NCBI RefSeq assembly: GCF_002911695.1
Contig: NZ_PQBS01000027.1
Coordinates: 104,995 to 168,994 of the forward strand
Reading direction: 5' to 3'
Source: Gracilimonas amylolytica
Lineage (GTDB): Bacteria > Bacteroidota > Rhodothermia > Balneolales > Balneolaceae
Length of the DNA: 64,000 bases
Part shown: positions 54,520-63,355 of the stretch, in pieces
Numbering within the stretch: the first letter of the stretch is position 1
How the letters are laid out: every line of letters starts with the position of its first letter
Program-made: the position numbers and the translations under genes
Notes under the pieces: model-generated
The model's input: only the letters and a program-made list of their open reading frames with translations
Databases searched by the model: none
What the model was told of the DNA's origin: nothing

Positions 54520-55593
54520 TTAATTAACCAAAAGCGGCACCACTTTCTGCTGATGACTAATACTAAAGTGCTGATCTACTGCCAGCGTATCTCCGGGTTC
54601 AATTTCGGGATGATCGATCAAGACCCAGTCGGAATTCATGGCAACGGGACTCACATAGATCCATTCAACTTCTTCATTATTGAGTAAACGGAATACAAGA
54701 GTTCTTCCATCACGCTCCAACAGGGCCTCACGCGGCATGCGGACCTTACTTTCCTGACTGCGCACAAACACCCGTCCATCGACCGTCATGCCCGTTTTCA
54801 GGCCAAACTCACGGTTACCCACCTCTACCAGTACCTGTCCGGTCTTAGTATCCGCATTGACCTCCGGGGAGATGGCGATGATCTCACCCTCATATCCGTT
54901 GCCCCCAGGGCCAAACAATTCTACCTTCATACCCTCATCCAGATTGTTGATCTCAGATTCAAGCACATCAAATCGTACCCTTACGGTTGAGGCATCGATC
55001 AGTGAAGCCAGTTCCGTACCGGCTGAGACATAAGAGCCTTCGGATATAAAACTTTGATTCGTGACCACATTCTGTAAAGAAAGTCGCCCGGCGAATGGAG
55101 CCTTCACCGTTGTGTAACTCAAATTTAATTTCGCACGCTCGTAGGCCACCTCGGCATCCGCCAGTCCACTGTTGATCCGGATCATTTCGTCATTACTTTC
55201 GCCGGTGTAACCTTCCCGGAGTCGCTTGTCGATCTCATACTGATTCTCAGCCTTCACATATTCCTGCCGGGCTTGCTCCACCTCATATTCCCATTCATCA
55301 TCCACAAATTGCAGCAGGACTTCTCCTTTATTCACTTGCCGGCCTTCTTCAATGATATACGACTCCACATACCCGCTTATCCTTGGCACGACCTTGGTCT
55401 GCCTTAGCGGTTCCACCACCCCGCGACTCTCGATATAGAAATTCAACGGTTCATCGTCCACCACATCAAATACCACCTCGGGGCGGATCTCCACACTGTC
55501 CATATCCGGAGCCTCAGGTGTCTCCCGCTCATTCTTACAAGCAGAGATCAGTGTTACAGTGATCAGTAAACAGTAAAACAGTGATTTTTTCAT
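54520..55593 (-). CDS. RND periplasmic adaptor (membrane fusion lipoprotein)
   Basis: A 357-residue HlyD/AcrA-type adaptor. The lipoprotein signal ends LISAC, with the cysteine at residue 19. Biotinyl-lipoyl halves lie around RISGYVESYIIEEGRQVNKGEVLL and VKAPFAGRLSLQNVVTNQ, with a helical hairpin between them; the beta-barrel and membrane-proximal domains follow. It couples the inner-membrane pumps to an outer-membrane channel. It lies between the two permeases (39 bases from permease A), and is the only adaptor, which suggests that both pumps use it, as in MdtABC. Confidence 0.9.
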   Translation of the reverse strand: MKKSLFYCLLITVTLISACKNERETPEAPDMDSVEIRPEVVFDVVDDEPLNFYIESRGVVEPLRQTKVVPRISGYVESYIIEEGRQVNKGEVLLQFVDDEWEYEVEQARQEYVKAENQYEIDKRLREGYTGESNDEMIRINSGLADAEVAYERAKLNLSYTTVKAPFAGRLSLQNVVTNQSFISEGSYVSAGTELASLIDASTVRVRFDVLESEINNLDEGMKVELFGPGGNGYEGEIIAISPEVNADTKTGQVLVEVGNREFGLKTGMTVDGRVFVRSQESKVRMPREALLERDGRTLVFRLLNNEEVEWIYVSPVAMNSDWVLIDHPEIEPGDTLAVDQHFSISHQQKVVPLLVN

Positions 55594-55632
55594 AATTCAT
55601 TAATCAATATTGGATATTCATTATTCGATATT

Positions 55633-58600
55633 CTACTGGGTCCCATTCGTCCATTTAAACACCAATGGGATCAAATACAAGGTCAAAAAGGTACTGGTGA
55701 TCATCCCACCCATCAGTGCAATGGCCAATGATTGTCGGAAGATATATCCGTCGCCAAACGGGATCAGCATTGGGATCAATGCCAGGATCGTCGTCATACT
55801 TGTCATGACCACCGGCCGGAACCGATTAATACCCGCCTGCTTAATGGCTTCCTCCAGGTTCCCCGTTTCCTCAAAATAGCGACGCATGAAATCGACCTTC
55901 AGGATGGAATCATTTACGGCAATACCGGTCAGGATCAGGATGCCCATGAACGACAGTGCGTTCAAACTTACACCTCCGATATACATGGCAAAGAAGGAAC
56001 CTATCCACGCAAAGGGAATGGCCAGAATGATAATGAACGGATATTTCAGGTTTTCATACTGTATGGCAAGGATAAGATAGATCAACAACACACTGATCAT
56101 CAGCAGCCACCCTAATTCTTTCAGCAGGCTAATGACCTGCAGGGCTGAACCGCGCACCTGTATCTCATGCCCCGATTCCTGCATAAATTGATTGACCAGC
56201 TGCTGGATCTCTCCTCCATCCCACCACCAATCCATGAAGGTCAGATCGGAATTAAAGGTCAGTATTGGAGCCTGTCGGATACGCTCCAGCTGTTCCGCTT
56301 CATCAATGCGGGAGATCTCCGCCACATCGGTTAACGGTATGATCTTATTCCTGATATCCAGGGTGATCTCAGTGGGATCCAGTGATCGCCCCCGCTCTCC
56401 TATCAATCGAATGGATATCTGTTCATCCTGACGGTTCCAGTCGGTAATGAACGCCCCGCGGGTCAGCGATTCCAGGTAACGGATCACTTCTGCCTCGGTA
56501 AGCTCAAAGGCCAGCATCTGCTCCGACCTGAACCGGATCTGATAGGCCTGTATCCGCTGCGGGTATTTGAGTTCAAGGCTTGTTTCACCATACTGTTGAC
56601 TCATGAAATCTGAAAAAGCACCGGCCACACGGTTACTGAAAGCCCGATCGGTGCCAACCACACTGAACTGCACCGGAGCATCCTGTCCAACCGCAACCAC
56701 ACCCGTGGCATCATCTGATATTTTTTGAAAGGTCCAGTTAGCATAGGTTCGGGCGATCCCTTCCATGATCCGCTCCACTTCCCTTGCCTCATCAAAACCC
56801 AAAACGGGAACGGAAATAGTAAATTTGTTAAGCCCCTCATTGGTGATGGAGCTTAGATTCGTATTATCGGTGTAGCCTCCAAGGGAAAGAATATTGGTCT
56901 GTCCGGTGCGCTCCAGCAAAATGTTGGTCACATCCGCAGAAGCCTGCTTGGCAGAACGCAGAGCCGTGTTTCCGGGCATGGAAATCAGATAATCCACTTT
57001 AGAGGGCTCGTCGGGGGGAAGTACGGCTTTATCAGTGGTCATAAAAGCAAAGGCTGCACCGGCTAGTAAAACTACGGCCACAAGAATGATGGGCAAAGGC
57101 TTTTGAATGACCCGTCCAAGGTTTCGCTCATAAGCCATAACAATATTATCAAGTCCATTGGAGACTTTACTTAGAATTCCTTTGGACTTTGATTGCTTAC
57201 TGATCTGTGCCACAAAGACCGGTAGGATGAACAAAGCCACTAATAGTGAGGCGATCAAGCTGAATGAAAGCGTGGCGGCCAGATCACGGAAGAAGGCGCC
57301 TTCAAATCCGCCCAGAAAGATAAGCGGCAGGAAAACCGAAATGGTTGTGAATGTGGAAGCCGTTACGGCCAGGCTGATCTCTTTGGTCCCTTCCCGGGCA
57401 GCCTCAAATCGTCCCAGTCCTTTTTGGCGATAACGACTGATGTTCTCCAGCACCACAATGGCATTATCCAGCAGCAGACCAATCCCGAGGGTGAGTCCGC
57501 TTAGGGATATGATATTGAGCTGAATATCGAACAGGAACATCACCACAAAGGTGAGGAAGATACTGACGGGAATGGAGATCCCAATAGTAAACGGACTCCG
57601 CGCATCATCCAGGAACAGGAACAAGACGAGGAAGGCCAGCACGCCACCGATCAACAGGGTTTGCAGTAAATTGGAAATGGAGTTCTCGATATAGCTCGCA
57701 TCTTCCTGTATCACCTCGATGAGAATATCCGGATTTTGGTCGCGGATCTCCGCCAATACATTTTCCAGCGTCTCAAAGACCTCCACCGTGTTGGAGCCAT
57801 ATTCCTTTTTAACGAGTACGTTCAGCACCTCTTCCCCATCCAGCAAGGCAAAAGACGTCGGGTCGGCCTCGGCCATACGGACCTCCGCCAGTTCCTCCAG
57901 CAATAGCACCCGTCCGCTGGCCAGGGAAATGACAGGCGTTTTTCGAAGATCCTCCAGCGACTCTATCCTGCTTTCGATCTTGAGGGCGTAGCGGTACCAG
58001 CCATCCCTAAGCTCGCCGGTAGATGAAAACAAATTGGCATCCTGCACGGATTGTTGAATTTGGGACAGCGACAATCCATAGCGGTCAATAAAGCGCGGGT
58101 TGAACCGGATCTGTACTTCGGGCTGCACTTCCCCAACCAACAAAGCCTGGGCAATGCCCTCCTGCTGTTCCAGGCGTCGGGTAAACACCTGATCAGCCCA
58201 GCGTTTCAGGGAAAGCCGGTTCGAAAATTCCTGATTGGATACATTAGCCAGCTGCAAGGCAATGGTCGCAATGGGCTCATCCGAAGCCGACGAATACACC
58301 AGTTGTGGGCGATCGGCCTGATCAGGAAGCATATACCGGGCCTGATCCAGTTTCTCCCGTACGTTCAGGAAAGCGATATCCATATCAAACCCCCACTCGA
58401 AGGTGAGGAAGATGAGGCTTTGTCCCTGCCGCGAAAGAGATTCCAGTTCCTGAACCCCACGAACCCCGGAAAGCATCCCTTCCAGCTGCTCGGTAATGCG
58501 AAACTCCACTTCCGAAGCGGGCGCACCGGAATAATCGGTACGTACCAATAGAGTGGGCCGGTCAATATCTGGCATGAGCTCTATGGAGAGCCGTTCCAAT

Positions 58601-58668
58601 GCAATACCCCCGAAAATGAGTACCGCCAGAACTAAAATTACAGACGCTATAGGTTTTTTAAGCAGCAA
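55633..58668 (-). CDS. RND efflux permease A
   Basis: A 1011-residue RND permease and first gene of the efflux unit. MLLKKPIASVILVLAVLIFGGIALERLSIELMPDIDRPTLLV is the usual first segment; the proton-relay region is LSGLTLGIGLLLDNAIVVLENISRY (TM4), and the last segments include ILILTGIAVNDSILKVDFMRR. It is clearly different from permease B (no long shared stretches by eye). Substrate unknown. An adaptor gene follows 39 bases later. The 5' flank holds the palindrome array R1. Confidence 0.9.
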   Translation of the reverse strand: MLLKKPIASVILVLAVLIFGGIALERLSIELMPDIDRPTLLVRTDYSGAPASEVEFRITEQLEGMLSGVRGVQELESLSRQGQSLIFLTFEWGFDMDIAFLNVREKLDQARYMLPDQADRPQLVYSSASDEPIATIALQLANVSNQEFSNRLSLKRWADQVFTRRLEQQEGIAQALLVGEVQPEVQIRFNPRFIDRYGLSLSQIQQSVQDANLFSSTGELRDGWYRYALKIESRIESLEDLRKTPVISLASGRVLLLEELAEVRMAEADPTSFALLDGEEVLNVLVKKEYGSNTVEVFETLENVLAEIRDQNPDILIEVIQEDASYIENSISNLLQTLLIGGVLAFLVLFLFLDDARSPFTIGISIPVSIFLTFVVMFLFDIQLNIISLSGLTLGIGLLLDNAIVVLENISRYRQKGLGRFEAAREGTKEISLAVTASTFTTISVFLPLIFLGGFEGAFFRDLAATLSFSLIASLLVALFILPVFVAQISKQSKSKGILSKVSNGLDNIVMAYERNLGRVIQKPLPIILVAVVLLAGAAFAFMTTDKAVLPPDEPSKVDYLISMPGNTALRSAKQASADVTNILLERTGQTNILSLGGYTDNTNLSSITNEGLNKFTISVPVLGFDEAREVERIMEGIARTYANWTFQKISDDATGVVAVGQDAPVQFSVVGTDRAFSNRVAGAFSDFMSQQYGETSLELKYPQRIQAYQIRFRSEQMLAFELTEAEVIRYLESLTRGAFITDWNRQDEQISIRLIGERGRSLDPTEITLDIRNKIIPLTDVAEISRIDEAEQLERIRQAPILTFNSDLTFMDWWWDGGEIQQLVNQFMQESGHEIQVRGSALQVISLLKELGWLLMISVLLIYLILAIQYENLKYPFIIILAIPFAWIGSFFAMYIGGVSLNALSFMGILILTGIAVNDSILKVDFMRRYFEETGNLEEAIKQAGINRFRPVVMTSMTTILALIPMLIPFGDGYIFRQSLAIALMGGMITSTFLTLYLIPLVFKWTNGTQ

Positions 58669-59047
58669 ATAGAAAATTTTAGGTTACTTAGCACAGAATA
58701 GTAAAATAAATTGGGATATGGAAACTATGGATTTAGTAACGGTTTGTTTTCCTGATAAAAAGTCGAGTGAATTTTGGAAATAGTTTTATATAAACTCGTT
58801 CCGGTGCATCCAACCATTGTGAATATCGCATAGGGCAAAAACCCTGCTCCATCGGAGCAGTATATTTGTAAAACCGTACCTATTGTCCAACTCCCGCGCC
58901 GTAGGTGCGGTATGTTGCCGATGAAACTTACAAACCAGATTCCAACTCAACATAACGTCCCTATGGGACGTAGTTTTCGGTGCTGACATTCTTTTAACAA
59001 GCATGCTGCCCCTAACGGGACAGGTTTTAGAGTATGAATTACTGCTC
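58669..59047. other. Gap between RND permease A and the transposase gene
   Basis: About 160 AT-rich bases without recognisable signals precede palindrome array R1. The rest is R1 itself. A promoter for the efflux unit is expected here, but no clear -7 box with the right distance was found. Confidence 0.4.
58831..59023. repeat. Palindrome array R1 (four hairpins a-b-c-d)
   Basis: Four short palindromes follow one another at 50-61-base steps: a CTGCTCC/GGAGCAG (58844-58860), b CCGCGCC/GGTGCGG (58894-58910), c ACGTCCC/GGGACGT (58955-58971), d CTGCCCC/GGGACAG (59006-59023). Loops are 3-4 bases (ATC, GTA, TAT, TAAC). The same four in the same order recur at 59581-59759. R1 borders the transposase gene at its 3' side. 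This fits REP-type repeats mobilised by a RAYT enzyme. Confidence 0.8.
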
Positions 59048-59509
59048 CTACTCCACTGGTTTAAAAACATACCTTTCATCATAATCCACATTAAACTTTT
59101 TGAGAAGGTTTAGGTATTCATCCCTGAACGTTCTCTTTCGGTGATGCTCTTTTTGGTTCTGGATATAATGATAAACCCGATCGATCTGACTTCGGCTGTG
59201 TGAAAAAGCTCCATACCCCTCCTGCCACTTAAACCTGCCATGAACGAGTCTCCGGTCTTTGATCCACTTTGAAGACTCCCCTTTTACGACCTTGATCAAT
59301 TCTGACATGGCTCCTTTTGGCTGGAAACCTATAAACATGTGGAGATGATCAGGCATACCGTTAATAGCAATCATTTTGTGGGTTTTGTTTTGGATGATAC
59401 CTGTTATGTACCTGTAGAGTTCTTCCTCCCACTCGGGTTGGATCAAACTGATTCTGTTTTGCACCGCAAAAACAAAATGAATATAAAGTTGAGTGTAGGT
59501 GTTCGCCAT
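59048..59509 (-). CDS. IS200-like / RAYT-type Y1 transposase
   Basis: A 153-residue HUH-type single-strand transposase. The HUH motif is DHLH at 54-57 (H55, H57) in GMPDHLHMFI, and the nucleophile is probably Y115 in VYHYIQNQKEHHRK. Length and order match IS200-family enzymes; the palindrome arrays on both sides make a RAYT (REP-associated tyrosine transposase) the better reading. Such enzymes bind and cut hairpin DNA in single-stranded form. Start: ATG at 59509 (MANTYTQLYIHFVFAVQ); an upstream in-frame extension looks non-coding. The enzyme looks intact. Confidence 0.85.
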   Translation of the reverse strand: MANTYTQLYIHFVFAVQNRISLIQPEWEEELYRYITGIIQNKTHKMIAINGMPDHLHMFIGFQPKGAMSELIKVVKGESSKWIKDRRLVHGRFKWQEGYGAFSHSRSQIDRVYHYIQNQKEHHRKRTFRDEYLNLLKKFNVDYDERYVFKPVE

Positions 59510-59580
59510 TTCTCTTTTTTTAGTTAGAGCGATTACAAAGCAATCCCTTACAAATTTTTTAAAAAAAACAATTCTCCTCC

Positions 59581-59759
59581 TGATCCATCGGAGCAACATG
59601 TTTGTAACCTACCGTATCCCACAACATGCCTCCGCGCCGTAGGTACGGTATATTCCTGAAGTAACCTGTAAGTCCGAAACTAACTCAACATAACGTCCCT
59701 ATGGGACGTGGTTTATTGGTGCTACACTTTTTACAAGCATGTTGTCCCTATCGGGACAG
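59581..59759. repeat. Palindrome array R2 (four hairpins a-b-c-d)
   Basis: Second copy with the same order and spacing as R1: a TGATCC/GGAGCA (59581-59595, one mismatch), b CCGCGCC/GGTACGG (59632-59648), c ACGTCCC/GGGACGT (59693-59709), d TTGTCCC/GGGACAG (59742-59759). It stands on the 5' side of the transposase gene. Confidence 0.8.
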
Positions 59760-59868
59760 GTACCGGATCATGTTGCGGTCAGTACTAAAAAGCTTCTTAA
59801 TGCAAAAACCCCTTTTCCCATAATATAAACCGGCATTTGGACCGGCCTCGGTAATACAGCAATAGGAA

Positions 59869-59960
59869 CAGGGCAAACCCTAACCCTGCTCCATAGGAGC
59901 AACATGTATGTAAACCACGGAACCCCACACCATACCCTCGCGCCGTAGGTGCGGTATGTT
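59869..59960. repeat. Partial palindrome array R3 (hairpins a-b)
   Basis: A third copy with the first two hairpins: a TGCTCC/GGAGCA (59887-59901) and b CGCGCC/GGTGCG (59939-59953). The lead-in (GGGCAAACCC) is shared with R1. The array stops after b. Confidence 0.7.
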
Positions 59961-60077
59961 GATATAACCTGAAATTACACTTTGAGGACCAGGCTCATCC
60001 TACTGAAAGGGATCAAATTCTGCAACTTCTATAATTAGACTCCGATTCTCATTTTTTTATTCAGTAGACAAAGGAAA

Positions 60078-60791
60078 TTAAATCAAATGATTCTCCCCAT
60101 CAATGCTGGATATCGCAAAGATCCGGTCTCCTGCTATGTCAAACTTTCGGATATGTTGATCCTCCAATGCATAACTGAATTCATATCTTCCGTTTCGTGT
60201 ATTATACACATCGATGGATTTAGCCCGGCCCATCGAACTACCAGAAAACAGAACAAACAGCCTCTCATCATAAACCTCCATATCGAGGGCGGCAATGACA
60301 GAACCGTCCTTTAACTTCGTAACTCTCACATCTTTCATGCCCTCGAAGTCCATTTCTCTAGTGATGACCTCAGGTTTAGGAACAGCCTCTACAGGTTCAA
60401 TGTCCCCTACATTACTTCCATTCATTGAAAAAGCTTTAATGAAACCCGAGTTATATCCTGCATAATAAATACCTGAACTATCTGCGGTTATACTCCCTTC
60501 CTTCAAAAACCTGGCATGAGTAGGTTTGGTTCGGATCTTACCCAACCATTCTTTAACAACAGTCTGATGATCCGATATCGCAAGCTCAAACCCATTCTCT
60601 TTATAGGTTTTAGGTTGCCAAACATAGGACGACCCGGATACCGGTACTGCCCTCACCGGAACAGATGAAGCATTTTGGAATGATATACTTCTGACAAGCT
60701 CTCCGCCCTGTCTCCAAATACTGATACAGGCTTTCTGAGGGTCCGTGAGCCAGGATGTATTTTTAATTGAACTTAACTGATAAAATAAACT
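60078..60791 (-). pseudogene. Remnant of a beta-propeller gene, 5' end lost
   Basis: An open frame of about 237 codons with no good start codon until 60656; the part 5' of that (60657-60791) still reads as protein (NTSWLTDPQKACISIWRQGG...). The sequence (GSITADSSGIYYAGYNSGFIKAFSMNG, RVTKLKDGSVIAALDMEVYDERLFVLFSG, SIDVYNTRNGRYEFSYALEDQHIRKFDIAGDRIFAI) belongs to the same six-bladed propeller family as the genes at 48293-50734, but only the C-terminal 60% is left. It begins right behind the stop codon of the nuclease-NTPase gene and is in the same frame. Probably the insertion removed its 5' part. Confidence 0.65.
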
Positions 60792-63218
60792 CTAACTTTT
60801 ATTTTTATTCTCAACCTTCCCTCTAACCTTATTAATATTTTCTTTTAGCTTAGCACTTTCATGTGGCCAATTCAATATTTCAGTTTTCAAATCAATTTCA
60901 TTCCAAATATTATTAAGGTAGTCCAAGACTAGTTCAGCTCTATCTAATCTCTCTTCGATATTAAATTCGTTGAAGGAATTGAGTTCTTCAAATACATTAT
61001 CATTAAATATTGGAATATCTACACACATTGCATCAAAATATGCGTAGTTGGAAATTAAAAAATCTATATGATATGCACCTAATGTAGTAATTCTTATTAA
61101 TGAAGGAAGTTGGTCAGTTTGATGTATATCACCTTTTCTAGAACTTTCAATTAATTTCTTTTTATAACTAAAAGTTAATACTGAATCGATTTGAGAAGCA
61201 TTAAAACCTAATTTCTGTATGTTTTCATAAATTCTATTAATCTCTATGAAGCCTTCAGATTTACCATCTTTTGCTTTTTGTTGCAGAATCGATAATAATA
61301 TTGAAAGCAAAAAATGTTCTTTCTTATCATTATGTGATACATCAAATAAGTTGACTACTGATGAGGTATTTGGGTCATAATAAAAATTATCTCCAAAGAT
61401 AACAGCTCTTAAAAATTCATGAAGTGGTATCAAATAGCTTCCTTGATCTTCAACAATATCCAATATTTTTTTTGTATCAACATGACCACTTCCTAAAAAC
61501 TGTTTCACGTAGTCAATTGCAATCCTTACATTACCATTCGATATGTTATCAATAAATGAAATTAGGGTTGGATTTCTTTTTAATGAAAAAGATAATACTT
61601 CTAACATAGTATCCAATCTTGACAGATTTGTGGTAATGTTAATTTGTCTAATTGGTATTTCTCCACTCGTTATATCTTTAGCAAAATCCAACCTTTTTGT
61701 TATCACTTCATCAATTCTAGGTGGCGATATTGTAAAAGCTTTAGGATGATAACCACTTAAAGCACCAGATCTTAAAGACCTATGAAAAGTTTCAGGCCTA
61801 AGAGCTAAAAAAACTAATGCTGGCCAGTCCTCAGCAATCTCTTGTGCAATTAAGAAAGCATCTTGTTGGACTGAATCACTTCTTTGATCACAATTATCAA
61901 TAAAAACTACAATCTGTTTTTCCCAAGCCTTACTGATATGCTCTAAAGAATATTTAACATGATTAATTTTATCATTTTGAAGTTTCTCTAAAAAATCAAT
62001 TTCTTTTTCTAAAGCTAATCCTGGATTAACATCATATAACCTTTTATTAACACCCTTTTTAAATGCCTGCAGTTTAGAATGATAGGTTCCTCTTACAAAG
62101 CCATCCTCATGAATATCAGTGTCATTTTCTTCTTTTAAAATTCTAACAATCTCTTCAACAAGTGCATCTCTTAGATCTTTATTCAAAATAGCTCTAGAAC
62201 CTAAATCAATTCTTAATGCAATAGTTTTACGAAAAATACTTTTCCCATCGACTTTAACTAGATTGCTTATAAATGTAGATTTTCCAACACCAACATCACC
62301 AACTAAAAGAATTGGTCTTCGGCTTAGACTATTTGATATTACTTCAACCAAATCCTTAGAAATACCCTTCTTCTTAACTGCTTTATCTATTGATAAGTTG
62401 CTCTCCTTATCTTCAAATAAAAACTTATACCTAGTCCTTAGAATTTGTTTACTAACAAGTGAATATTGAGATAATGCACCACTCTTTGAATAACACCTTT
62501 TTAAAAACTCTTCTTCAACCTCTTCTTCTTTAATTACATCTTCCAATACCAAATCACTTAAAATTTGCATATCAGTTTGTAGTGGATTTCTGTTTTTTAA
62601 ACCTGGATATCGGTCTAATGTTTGAGAATTTTTTGGGGGTAGTTTTTCAAACTCTGATTCTGATAATTGTTTTTGTAAATACTTTTCCGTTACGCCATCT
62701 TTTGAACATACATTCCAAAATTCTCTAAAATTATCATTTATGTAATCGAGTGAGTCAAAAACAAACGCTTTCCCTTCTAGTGGTGGAATTCCATCAGTTC
62801 GATTAGCTATAAATACTATAAATTGCCACCCATTTGTAACTATAGCTATTTCAATTCCTCTTTCTTGACAATAACTTGCAACTTGTTGAACAGCTTTTTT
62901 TATTTCATCATTATCATTACATAGTGGTTTTAAATTCCTAGTAATTTGTTTATTACCAACTGGAAGTTCGAAATATATTCCTTCTTTTTTTGCTTCAATT
63001 ATTGCTAAAGGAATTGGACTTGATAAAATATAATCTGTGAATGTACCATTATGATGAGTTTCTGTGTTAATATCCTCGGGCTGCCAATTTAAAACCTCTA
63101 ATAAGATTTTATCGATTAAATGAAATCTTGTATCTGACTCATTTCTATCATCCTTATGGTGTTCAAACCAATTAATTAATTTACCAAGATTTGATTTTGC
63201 CTCATCATAACTAATCAT
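60792..63218 (-). CDS. HsdR-N-like nuclease fused to a P-loop NTPase; candidate defence protein
   Basis: An 808-residue protein of unusual make-up. Residues 1-200 resemble the N-terminal nuclease domain of type I restriction HsdR: D62 (FTDYIL), E75-x-K77 (LAIIEAKKEG) and a QxxxY motif (QVASY, Q112-Y116). Residues about 285-510 form a P-loop NTPase: Walker A GDVGVGKST (307-315), Walker B VVFIDN (D441) and a sensor-like LALRPETF with R474. The helical C-terminal 300 residues may be a target-sensing region. Base composition is far more AT-rich than the neighbours, a sign of transfer. Alone, between a transposase and IS DNA, it resembles a STAND-type one-gene antiphage system; function is inferred. 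Confidence 0.78.
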   Translation of the reverse strand: MISYDEAKSNLGKLINWFEHHKDDRNESDTRFHLIDKILLEVLNWQPEDINTETHHNGTFTDYILSSPIPLAIIEAKKEGIYFELPVGNKQITRNLKPLCNDNDEIKKAVQQVASYCQERGIEIAIVTNGWQFIVFIANRTDGIPPLEGKAFVFDSLDYINDNFREFWNVCSKDGVTEKYLQKQLSESEFEKLPPKNSQTLDRYPGLKNRNPLQTDMQILSDLVLEDVIKEEEVEEEFLKRCYSKSGALSQYSLVSKQILRTRYKFLFEDKESNLSIDKAVKKKGISKDLVEVISNSLSRRPILLVGDVGVGKSTFISNLVKVDGKSIFRKTIALRIDLGSRAILNKDLRDALVEEIVRILKEENDTDIHEDGFVRGTYHSKLQAFKKGVNKRLYDVNPGLALEKEIDFLEKLQNDKINHVKYSLEHISKAWEKQIVVFIDNCDQRSDSVQQDAFLIAQEIAEDWPALVFLALRPETFHRSLRSGALSGYHPKAFTISPPRIDEVITKRLDFAKDITSGEIPIRQINITTNLSRLDTMLEVLSFSLKRNPTLISFIDNISNGNVRIAIDYVKQFLGSGHVDTKKILDIVEDQGSYLIPLHEFLRAVIFGDNFYYDPNTSSVVNLFDVSHNDKKEHFLLSILLSILQQKAKDGKSEGFIEINRIYENIQKLGFNASQIDSVLTFSYKKKLIESSRKGDIHQTDQLPSLIRITTLGAYHIDFLISNYAYFDAMCVDIPIFNDNVFEELNSFNEFNIEERLDRAELVLDYLNNIWNEIDLKTEILNWPHESAKLKENINKVRGKVENKNKS

Positions 63219-63315
63219 ATTGACTAATTTTTATACATATAATTTGTTGATCGATAACGTCATACTATTGAATTAGAACTTTTCATACAACTATAATAAA
63301 TATGGGTCTTATGAA

Positions 63316-63354
63316 GTATAGCATGTTATAAAATCTTGTAACATATTGCTATAC
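63316..63354 (+). promoter_or_regulatory. Hairpin in front of the IS transposase gene
   Basis: GTATAGCA plus TGTTA pair with TAACA and TGCTATAC (a 3-base bulge between), directly before the ATG at 63356. It may be part of the left IS end or shield the start codon; the other IS end is outside the window. Confidence 0.4.
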
Positions 63355-63355
63355 A

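Larger units (their letters stand above)
59510..60077. other. Gap upstream of the transposase gene with arrays R2 and R3
   Basis: Holds palindrome arrays R2 and R3 and about 110 bases of unexplained sequence between them (59760-59868), with a poor CCGGC/GCCGG-like inverted repeat. No gene is visible. Confidence 0.5.

Noticed and set aside
58844..59953. Repeated hairpins as a CRISPR array
   Set aside because: Repeats are four different palindromes in fixed order, not one repeat with unique spacers, and no cas gene is near.
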